Below the pieces are notes generated by a model, which saw only the letters and a list, made by a program, of their open reading frames with translations, was not told the origin of the DNA and did not search any database. From an uncultured Granulosicoccaceae bacterium (lineage in GTDB: Bacteria > Pseudomonadota > Gammaproteobacteria > Granulosicoccales > Granulosicoccaceae), in contig CALLOA010000119.1 of assembly GCA_938005265.1 (NCBI GenBank), positions 1 through 33,321 on the forward strand: DNA of 33,321 nt, given 5' to 3'. Positions within the stretch are counted from its first letter, which is position 1, and every line of letters starts with the position of its first letter. Shown piece by piece: positions 8,663 through 15,323 of the stretch. Position numbers and translations under genes: made by a program.

Positions 8663-10339
8663 ATGATTGATAACAACAAGCCTTGGCTGAATTCCTACCC
8701 GGATAAGGTACCGCAGGAAATCTCGATTGATAACTATGGCTCGCTGGTTGACATGTACCGCAAGTCAGTCGACGAGTTTAGCGACCGCCCTGCCTATACC
8801 AACTTGGGCAAGACGATTACTTATGCTGAACTGGACCAGCTAACGCTGAAATTTGCTGCCTGGATTCAAAATCATACAAGCCTGGTCAAAGGCGACCGTA
8901 TTGCCGTAATGATGCCCAACCTGCTGCAATACCCTGTGATTGTATTTGGCGCACTGCGGGCCGGGCTCGTGGTCGTTAATACCAACCCTCTCTACACTGA
9001 TCGTGAGGTCAAACACCAGTTACAGGATTCAGGGGCCAAAGCCATAGTTGTTGTTGAGGCGTTTGCCCATACGGTTGCAGACGTAGTCAATGACACAGAA
9101 GTTGAAGTCGTAGTCACGACACGTTTTGGTGACATGCTGGGCTTCCCCAAAGGTGCGCTGGTCAATTTTGTTATTCGCAAGATCAAGAAAATGGTTCCAC
9201 CGTTTTCTTTACCAGGCTCCCATGGTCTAAAAGACATTCTTACTAAAACCGATACCAGCGGCTACAAGGACCCGCAGCTGGAAATCGACGATTTGGCATT
9301 CCTGCAGTACACCGGAGGCACCACAGGGGTCGCGAAAGGGGCAATGCTGACGCATCGCAACATGGTGTCCAATGCACTCCAGGCACTTGCATGGCTTTCC
9401 GCTGTGGATGTCAAAAAAGGCCAGGAACTCATCGTCACAGCATTGCCGCTTTATCATATCTTTGCCTTAACAGCGAACTGCATGGTGTTCATGTTGCTGG
9501 GAGCGCAGAATCTGCTGATCACCAATCCACGTGACATACCGGGCTTTGCCAAAGAATTGGGCAAGTACAAGTTTACGGCGTTTACCGGTGTAAACACTTT
9601 ATTCAACGCCTTACTCAATAATGAGCAATTCCGCTCACTGGATTTCTCACCCTTAAAAATTGTTCTGGGTGGCGGCATGGCTGTACAAAAAGCCGTTGCA
9701 GATGAATGGAAGGAAGTAACCGGCACCACACTGGTTGAAGCTTATGGCCTGACTGAGACGTCGCCCGCTGCCTGTATCAATCCACTCGATCTTGCTGAAT
9801 ACAATGGCGCTATCGGGCTACCCATTTCATCAACTGATGCTTGTATTCAGGATCCTGAGGGACAACAACTGGCAGTCGGTGAAGAAGGCGAACTTTGTAT
9901 TCGCGGCCCCCAGGTAATGAAGGGTTACTGGCAGCGTGAAGAAGCAACGGCTAAAACGATAGACAAAGATGGCTGGTTACACACTGGCGATATAGCGGTG
10001 ATGAACGATCAGGGTTTTTTCAAGATCGTCGATCGACTCAAAGACATGATCCTGGTCTCCGGATTCAATGTTTATCCTAACGAAATCGAGTCGGTCATCG
10101 CACAAATGCCCGGCGTTCTGGAAGTGGGCGCAATTGGCATCCCTGACGAACACTCCGGTGAGGTGGTCAAGGTTGTTATCACACGTAAAGACCCCGATCT
10201 CACCGAAGAACAGGTACTGGCCCACTGCAAGGAAAACCTGACTGGATACAAGCGCCCCAAAATCGTTACCTTTGTCGACGAATTACCTAAAACCAATGTC
10301 GGCAAAATATTGCGGCGTGAGCTTCGTGACATGTCATAG
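8663..10339 (+). CDS. fadD: Long-chain fatty acid-CoA ligase (FadD type)
   Basis: This 558-residue enzyme activates long-chain fatty acids to acyl-CoA with ATP, usually at the inner membrane. It is a member of the ANL adenylate-forming superfamily. Motifs are in the usual order: the P-loop YTGGTTGVAKGAM (about 216), YGLTETSP (about 361), GWLHTGDIA (about 437), the fatty-acid signature region DRLKDMILVSGFNVYPNEIE (about 456-475), and the catalytic lysine in PKTNVGKILRREL near the C-terminus. The length equals E. coli FadD (about 560). GGAG lies 11 bp before ATG. It supplies acyl-CoA for beta-oxidation; no other fad gene is adjacent, although a thioesterase and an acyltransferase lie nearby. 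Confidence 0.95.
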   Translation: MIDNNKPWLNSYPDKVPQEISIDNYGSLVDMYRKSVDEFSDRPAYTNLGKTITYAELDQLTLKFAAWIQNHTSLVKGDRIAVMMPNLLQYPVIVFGALRAGLVVVNTNPLYTDREVKHQLQDSGAKAIVVVEAFAHTVADVVNDTEVEVVVTTRFGDMLGFPKGALVNFVIRKIKKMVPPFSLPGSHGLKDILTKTDTSGYKDPQLEIDDLAFLQYTGGTTGVAKGAMLTHRNMVSNALQALAWLSAVDVKKGQELIVTALPLYHIFALTANCMVFMLLGAQNLLITNPRDIPGFAKELGKYKFTAFTGVNTLFNALLNNEQFRSLDFSPLKIVLGGGMAVQKAVADEWKEVTGTTLVEAYGLTETSPAACINPLDLAEYNGAIGLPISSTDACIQDPEGQQLAVGEEGELCIRGPQVMKGYWQREEATAKTIDKDGWLHTGDIAVMNDQGFFKIVDRLKDMILVSGFNVYPNEIESVIAQMPGVLEVGAIGIPDEHSGEVVKVVITRKDPDLTEEQVLAHCKENLTGYKRPKIVTFVDELPKTNVGKILRRELRDMS

Positions 10340-10487
10340 TATATAACTACAAAAGTAACGCCAAAGATCGACTTGCGCGTTCATCCATGATCGGTCTTGC
10401 ACAATCAGTGCGGGCAGCAGTCTGCCGGGATCGATGTGGAGTTAATCTTGCACTGTCTCAGCCATCAATTGAGGCGAATATTCGACT

Positions 10488-11138
10488 ATGTGCAATATCT
10501 ATAGCGCAAATACACTTTTTAAATCCTCTCTGACAAGCCTTTTGGTGGGATGCACCATGCTTTCAATGGCGGCTTGTTCCAGCGGTGGCTCATCTTCTTC
10601 CTCAGACAGCAACAGCGCTGTGCAAGGCAACATTGACGGTGAGTGGCAAACCGCTTGCGAATCTCTTCCCGACAACCAAAGCACTCGCGAGTTACTGGAA
10701 TTCACAGGCTCGACTCTGGAGAGCACGAATATCTTCTACATAGGTTCCGATAGCTGTAGTACCGGAAATATTTTCACAGTAACTATTACTGGAGAATTCA
10801 GCTTGCCCGGTGGTACGACCGATACAGCATTGGGTGCCGCGCAACACATCGATATTGAAGTAGGCAGTATCAACGCTAATTCAAGCCAACCGCTAGAAGC
10901 CCAACTTGCCTTGCAGAACATGACCTTTGAGCAATTGCTGGAAACGGAGCTGGCGATAAGCAATCCATCAAACATTAACCCACAAATCCTGGGAATCCAA
11001 TCACCTTTGTTTTCACTGATTTTGGCCGACGGAGACACTTTGTATCTGGGTGATGACCAAAGCAATCAGGGAAACAGCCCGGAAACAAGGCTGACAGAAC
11101 TTGGCCAGGATGTGAGTGTCATTTATACGCGGCGCTAA
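10488..11138 (+). CDS. Predicted lipoprotein of unknown function
   Basis: This 216-residue protein has a type II signal: a hydrophobic stretch SLLVGCTMLSMAAC with the likely lipidated Cys at residue 30, followed by a Ser/Gly linker. The mature part begins GEWQTACESLP and contains a second Cys (SDSCSTGNIFTVTITGEF), a pattern seen in small beta-rich lipoproteins that measure sample-like W-x-x-x-C...C motifs. A disulfide between these two Cys is plausible. There is no recognisable enzyme motif. The residue after Cys30 is Ser, which would favour outer-membrane sorting. LVGC (19-22) is an alternative, less likely lipobox. It stands alone between fadD and the convergent NUDIX gene. Confidence 0.8.
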   Translation: MCNIYSANTLFKSSLTSLLVGCTMLSMAACSSGGSSSSSDSNSAVQGNIDGEWQTACESLPDNQSTRELLEFTGSTLESTNIFYIGSDSCSTGNIFTVTITGEFSLPGGTTDTALGAAQHIDIEVGSINANSSQPLEAQLALQNMTFEQLLETELAISNPSNINPQILGIQSPLFSLILADGDTLYLGDDQSNQGNSPETRLTELGQDVSVIYTRR

Positions 11139-11173
11139 GCCCAAACGGGTGTTTAGGCAGAGACCGGGCTTTT
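11137..11173. terminator. Possible bidirectional terminator between convergent genes
   Basis: AAGCCC (11137-11142, overlapping the lipoprotein stop) can pair with GGGCTT (11166-11171), followed by a short T run on the plus strand. An inner AAAC/GTTT hairpin could form. The convergent position supports a terminator, but the stem is short and the loop long. Confidence 0.3.
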
Positions 11174-11178
11174 AACCA

Positions 11179-11745
11179 TCAGTTGTGCCTGACGATATCC
11201 AGACGACTACCGGGGCGGCTGCGTATATCTGCCAGATAGACTTGTTGAGATCGCTGCTGCTTACGCTCGAAATAACGCTGCAGACTTTCAACAACAACTG
11301 GAAATGCTAGCTCATCCCATGGGATTTCCTCTTCATCGAACAAGCGAACTTCCAGTGTTTCTTCCCCGGCTTCAGCAAATCCGTTCTTCAAACGCCCGAA
11401 AAACATCAGATATACCTGGCTGATTCTGGGCAGATTGTAGACACCAAACAGGTTCAGTTCCTCTGACTCGGCGCAGGCTTCTTCCCGCGCTTCGCGCGCA
11501 GCCCCTTCCATAACAGTTTCGTTGTTTTCCATAAAACCGGCAGGCAATGTCCAGTAACCGTAGCGCGGTTCAATGGCACGCTTGCACAGCAAAACTTTGC
11601 CTTGCCATTCCAAAAGGCAACCAACAACATTTTTTGGATTCTGGTAATGGATTGCATCACAGCCATCACACACATAACGCTCTCGATTATCACCCTCAGG
11701 GATTTTCAAGCTCAGCTGTGTGGCACAATTTGGACAATAATCCAT
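11179..11745 (-). CDS. NUDIX hydrolase with N-terminal zinc ribbon
   Basis: This 188-residue hydrolase probably cleaves a nucleoside diphosphate-linked substrate such as ADP-ribose, NADH or FAD. The zinc ribbon has C4, C7, C26 and C29. The Nudix box runs from G70 (GFMENNE) to REAREEACA, giving GX5EX7REUXEE; the usual Gly after the EE pair is Cys91, a variant I associate with this subfamily. Metal-binding residues E85, E88 and E89 are present. The C-terminus (from about 165) is Arg/Gln-rich. The gene follows the thioesterase by 14 bp on the same strand, so they are probably co-transcribed. Substrate cannot be assigned. Confidence 0.9.
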   Translation of the reverse strand: MDYCPNCATQLSLKIPEGDNRERYVCDGCDAIHYQNPKNVVGCLLEWQGKVLLCKRAIEPRYGYWTLPAGFMENNETVMEGAAREAREEACAESEELNLFGVYNLPRISQVYLMFFGRLKNGFAEAGEETLEVRLFDEEEIPWDELAFPVVVESLQRYFERKQQRSQQVYLADIRSRPGSRLDIVRHN

Positions 11746-11759
11746 AGATCAACCCGCTT

Positions 11760-12245
11760 CTAACCTTGTAATAAGGCACGCACCATGTCCGGCAATGGCA
11801 CAGATTTATTCCCGTCAGCATTCACCCAGACAATTTTAGCTGTCCCGTTGCAATAGCTAGTACCACCCGGTTCCGCATCACGTATCTGGTAGTAACTCAT
11901 AAATGATGACTTGCCCGGATTGCCACCCGACATTTCTACAACAATGGAGCAAGGGTAGATCACAGGCACCAGGAATTCACAAAACGCGTTGATAATAACG
12001 ATCTGGCTCGACGGGTCATTGCTACTTTCAAGATCAAGGCTGGCAAACCACTCCATTCTGGCTTGCTCACAATAACGAAAATAAACTGTGTTGTTAACAT
12101 GGCCCATAGCATCCATGTCACCCCAGCGGGTATTGAACGTTGTGGCGTGCAAAGGGATTTTTGCAGCCTCCTCTTTTGCAACCTCTTCTTTTGCAGCTTC
12201 TTCAGCACTCTTGTTAGACGGTAATTCCTGACTGCCGGGATTCAT
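11760..12245 (-). CDS. Hot-dog fold acyl-CoA thioesterase (4HBT type)
   Basis: This 161-residue thioesterase has its hot-dog domain starting at about residue 31. The active-site region FNTRWGDMDAMGHVNNTVYF (38-57) has the catalytic Asp pair D43/D45 and the N-terminus of the central helix, as in 4-hydroxybenzoyl-CoA thioesterase and YbgC relatives. Such enzymes hydrolyse acyl-CoA in the cytoplasm. Unusually, the domain is preceded by about 30 residues of Lys/Glu/Ala-rich repeat (AAKEEVAKEEAAK) encoded by a 15-bp tandem repeat. It sits between the NUDIX and LplT-PlsC genes on the same strand. No other Met is available before the domain, so the extension seems to be real. Confidence 0.88.
   Translation of the reverse strand: MNPGSQELPSNKSAEEAAKEEVAKEEAAKIPLHATTFNTRWGDMDAMGHVNNTVYFRYCEQARMEWFASLDLESSNDPSSQIVIINAFCEFLVPVIYPCSIVVEMSGGNPGKSSFMSYYQIRDAEPGGTSYCNGTAKIVWVNADGNKSVPLPDMVRALLQG
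12163..12207. repeat. Three 15-bp in-frame repeats in the thioesterase N-terminus
   Basis: Units at 12163-12177, 12178-12192 and 12193-12207 are similar (plus-strand form GCARCYTCYTCTTTT in the first two, the third diverging at its end). On the coding strand they give AKEE(V/A)-type units, so copy number changes would not break the frame. Confidence 0.75.
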
Positions 12246-12316
12246 AAAAAGGCCTGCATTGACGAATGGTGATTTGACTCAATACAAACATACTAACGCA
12301 TTTTGTCAGGCCATAT

Positions 12317-14200
12317 TCACAACTTGTCACCCCTCATTTCCAGCACTTTTCGCTGCAGGGAACTGGCGGTAACCTGCTCGGCCGGTATGGGATCGTCCAG
12401 CACCATATCGATTCGAGCGAACAATTTGCGCGGCAATTTTTGTAGCGCCGGCCCGCCCTTTCGGCTGAACATACTCCCCCATAAGCCTCTGAGTGCAACG
12501 GGTATCACCGGGGCTGGCTGTACATCCAGCAGTTTCTCAAGCCCTGGCCTGAATTCGTTTAACTCACCGTCATAAGTTATCTGGCCTTCAGGAAAAATAC
12601 ATAACACATCACCATCAACTACTGCTTGCTCCATTTCCCTGAAAGCCCGCTCGTACATTTCAGGGTCTTCACTTCGACCCGCAATCGGTATTGCCCGTGC
12701 AGTACGGAACACGAAATTCAAAATCGGAATCAGGTAAATTTTGTAGTACATGACAAAACGAACCGGGCGTCGTACACAACCACCGATAATGAGCGGATCA
12801 ACAAAGCTCACGTGATTGGCAGCCAACACTACAGCACCTTCGTCTGGAATCTTATCAAGCCCTTCCTTATTCACACGGTAAATGCTGTGTATCAGCAACC
12901 ATGTCAGGAAACGCATTAGAAACTCGGGCACCAGAGTAAAAATATAAACAGCCACTACGGCATTCAAAAGGGCTGCGATCAAGAATATTCCCGCAACCGA
13001 TACGTTGGCTGCCAACATGACCATACCCAGGAGCGCCGCCAGCACCATCATCAGTGCATTCAGTATATTGTTGCAGGCAATAGCTCGCGACAGCTTGTCG
13101 GGTTTACTGATTTGCTGAACCAATGCATACAGCGGCACAATATAAAACCCACCAAAAAGTCCTATCATCAAAACGCTGATGTAAACCCAGACACTACCCC
13201 CTGCAGCAATAAAACCCAACGCCCCGAGATTCTCCCCCAAAGGAACTTCTGGTGAAGCAAAGTAGAGAATCAGCCCGAATAACGTAATACCGAAAGCCCC
13301 AAACGGCACCAGACCAATCTCTACCTTCTTGCCTGACAAACGCTCACACAGAACTGAACCCAGCGCTATTCCAACTGAAAAAAGCGCTAATAGCGCTGTA
13401 TACAGATTGGCATTACCCCCGATAACATCTCGTGCAAACACGGTAAATTGCGCCAGATAGATAGCGCCAAGCCCCCAGAACCAGGATATACCCAAAATAG
13501 ACTGAAAGATGACTCGATTCTTTCGTGTATAACGAATGAGTCTGGCGCTCTCTCGCAAGGGGTTATAGTCAAGTTCAAGCTCAGGTGCATGGGGTGGAGC
13601 TGCAGGTATTTTACGGCTGAGCAGATAGCCACTGATCGCAATACCGACAATGGTGATGCAAACGGGTAACAGTCCAATTTGGCCACTGATCGAACCAAGC
13701 TGCGTGCCCGCAATGGTCCCCACCAGAATTGCTAGAAACGTCCCCATCTCCACAAGACCATTACCACCTACCAACTCGTCATCCTTGAGGTGCTGCGGCA
13801 AGATTCCATACTTGATTGGTCCGAAGAAGGCTGACTGGCAGCCCATCAAAAACAGTATTGCAATGAGCAGCGGAATTGACTGTAGATAAAAGGCTACAGC
13901 GCCCAACAACATAATGACCACCTCAGCTGTCTTGATACGTCTGATCAACCAGGATTTTTCGAATTTATCCGCGATTTGGCCAGCTATCGCTGAAAACAGA
14001 AAAAACGGCAAAATAAATACACCAGCCGCCAGATTAACGAGCAAGCCGCTGTTCTCGCCAGCATTGGCCACAGCTGAAAATGCAATGAGCGCAACCAACG
14101 CATTTTTGAAAACATTGTCATTGAACGCCCCCAGCAACTGGGTAAAGAAATAGGGCGCAAAACGCTTTTGACCTAGTAAACTGAATTGGGAATGTTGCAT
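12317..14200 (-). CDS. LplT-type MFS lysophospholipid flippase fused to PlsC acyltransferase
   Basis: This 627-residue two-domain membrane protein has residues 1 to about 410 forming a 12-helix MFS transporter like LplT (YFFTQLLGAFNDNVFKNALV is its N-terminal signature). From about 430 a 1-acylglycerol-3-phosphate acyltransferase domain follows, with NHVSFVD (HX4D, about 462-468) and FPEGQIT (about 535). In E. coli, LplT imports lysophospholipid and Aas re-acylates it, with Aas carrying an acyl-ACP synthetase domain too. That third domain is absent here, so the acyl donor must come from elsewhere, perhaps acyl-ACP or acyl-CoA. Inference: one polypeptide couples flipping and re-acylation. Confidence 0.9.
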   Translation of the reverse strand: MQHSQFSLLGQKRFAPYFFTQLLGAFNDNVFKNALVALIAFSAVANAGENSGLLVNLAAGVFILPFFLFSAIAGQIADKFEKSWLIRRIKTAEVVIMLLGAVAFYLQSIPLLIAILFLMGCQSAFFGPIKYGILPQHLKDDELVGGNGLVEMGTFLAILVGTIAGTQLGSISGQIGLLPVCITIVGIAISGYLLSRKIPAAPPHAPELELDYNPLRESARLIRYTRKNRVIFQSILGISWFWGLGAIYLAQFTVFARDVIGGNANLYTALLALFSVGIALGSVLCERLSGKKVEIGLVPFGAFGITLFGLILYFASPEVPLGENLGALGFIAAGGSVWVYISVLMIGLFGGFYIVPLYALVQQISKPDKLSRAIACNNILNALMMVLAALLGMVMLAANVSVAGIFLIAALLNAVVAVYIFTLVPEFLMRFLTWLLIHSIYRVNKEGLDKIPDEGAVVLAANHVSFVDPLIIGGCVRRPVRFVMYYKIYLIPILNFVFRTARAIPIAGRSEDPEMYERAFREMEQAVVDGDVLCIFPEGQITYDGELNEFRPGLEKLLDVQPAPVIPVALRGLWGSMFSRKGGPALQKLPRKLFARIDMVLDDPIPAEQVTASSLQRKVLEMRGDKL

Positions 14201-14808
14201 ATCATTGAAAATGACCCTGATCTGATGATGGTAGCCAGAAGTCTGCCATGACGAATCTGCATAGCAGCTGAATACGGATAAGGCTAGTTGATGAGCAGCC
14301 TATTATCGCTGCCAACATTTAATGATAGCGAAAGTAAAAGGGATTGAATAATTTCTGTGATTAGAAGAGCTTCAGCACAGATTGAAAGGTGGACAAGTTT
14401 GCCGCAGCACGAACCCGGTTTGTAGAAAAACCGACCTTCGGAATACCGGTTGAAGGTACCGATAGAGGAGTAGCGATAGAGGAGTAGCGATAGAAACGTA
14501 CTGGAAGAAGGGTACTTGAGAAAAATACCCGCAACAAAAAACACCCGCATCTACCCGCAACGATACTGCGACAATAAATAGACAGCTGAAACACTGCAAT
14601 CAATAGACAGATTTGTAGCGCTCGAATAGCGCCCGACTTTTGTTGTTAACGCCACAGTTGATAGCGCTAATTCACATCTATTAACTTCACATCCACTAAC
14701 TGTTTTTCAACAGTCAGTACTTCAACAATTGTGTTGCTGGCTGGCGATAAATGCCTTTGTCAGCAAGATTTACTGACCTGCATAGTTGTTGAATAATTTG
14801 TTCTTTCC
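14201..14808. other. 608-bp noncoding gap rich in short repeats and hairpins
   Basis: No coding frame is credible here: minus-strand open frames at 14284-14603 overlap in all three frames with no family resemblance and poor composition. Visible structure: a perfect 14-bp tandem duplication; a hairpin CGGTTT/AAACCG (14416-14433) followed at once by ACCTTC/GAAGGT (14434-14457); a motif ACCCGCA three times between 14527 and 14560; six TAGCG pentamers; and hairpin ACTGTT/AACAGT near 14700. It holds the 3' region of the cold-shock gene and the promoter of the LplT-PlsC gene, both minus-strand. It may encode a structured RNA or be repeat debris. Confidence 0.6.
14461..14488. repeat. Perfect 14-bp tandem duplication
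   Basis: GATAGAGGAGTAGC occurs twice in succession (14461-14474, 14475-14488), followed by a partial third copy starting GATAGA. It lies in the noncoding gap between the cold-shock and LplT-PlsC genes. Confidence 0.85.
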
Positions 14809-15018
14809 TTAAACCGTCACTACCTCGGAAGCCTGCCATCCCTTGTCGCCTCTTACTGCGACGAACTCCACCTGCTGCCCTTCAGCAAGGGACTTGTAAC
14901 CATCTCCCTGAATAGCGTTGTAATGAACAAATACATCGTCGCCTTCGGGGCTGATGATGAACCCATACCCTTTAGCGTTGTCAAACCACTTGACCGTGCC
15001 GTTTTTTCTGTCTGTCAT
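14809..15018 (-). CDS. Cold-shock domain protein (CspA family)
   Basis: This 69-residue single-domain nucleic-acid chaperone binds single-stranded RNA/DNA. The sequence begins [20 protein letters not shown], with RNP1 at residues 16-22 (KGYGFII) and RNP2 VFVHY at 29-33, both with the expected aromatic residues. I chose ATG 15018, which has AAGAGA just upstream; a TTG six codons earlier overlaps that ribosome-binding site. It is preceded by about 300 bp of leader, as is common in csp genes where the mRNA leader controls cold induction. Whether this copy is cold-induced cannot be told from sequence. Confidence 0.95.
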   Translation of the reverse strand: MTDRKNGTVKWFDNAKGYGFIISPEGDDVFVHYNAIQGDGYKSLAEGQQVEFVAVRGDKGWQASEVVTV

Positions 15019-15323
15019 GATATTTCTCTTATGCAATTTTCACCGAGATATCACACCACTGGACTTTGTAACGGCCAATCTTTCAGGTGCAACCTCGCCA
15101 AGTGAATCTAGCACGAAGTAAACCGTTACCCTGAAACACTTCTTTTCATTTAATACAATTTAACAATTCGGCAACTATTGGCCACATTCCTGTTGGATTG
15201 CTTAAGTTAATACCACATATCAACGATCAATTAACATCATAAGGACAAGGGTGTTCGAACAATGTTACATTTTGTTACACACTTTTGCTCCATCATTCAT
15301 CTCTGATTTCTTACCAATCACCT
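15019..15323 (-). promoter_or_regulatory. Leader and promoter region of the cold-shock gene
   Basis: These 305 bp between pepN and the csp gene are AT-rich and noncoding. On the minus strand there is a candidate promoter with extended -10 TGGTATTAA (15207-15215) and a weak TTAATT -35 at a 16-bp spacing, which would give a leader of roughly 180 nt. Further upstream are a perfect palindrome TGTTCGAACA (15252-15261) and a direct repeat TGTTACA (two copies, 10-bp period, from 15263). A long leader is usual for CspA-type genes, but I did not find a convincing cold-box. Confidence 0.35.

Noticed and set aside
14461..14560. Repeats considered as a CRISPR array
   Set aside because: Units are tandem without spacers of constant length, and no cas gene is present.
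14284..14603. Several overlapping minus-strand open frames of 75-88 residues
   Set aside because: They occupy all three frames of a repeat-rich stretch, share no family features and start in repeats; treated as noncoding.
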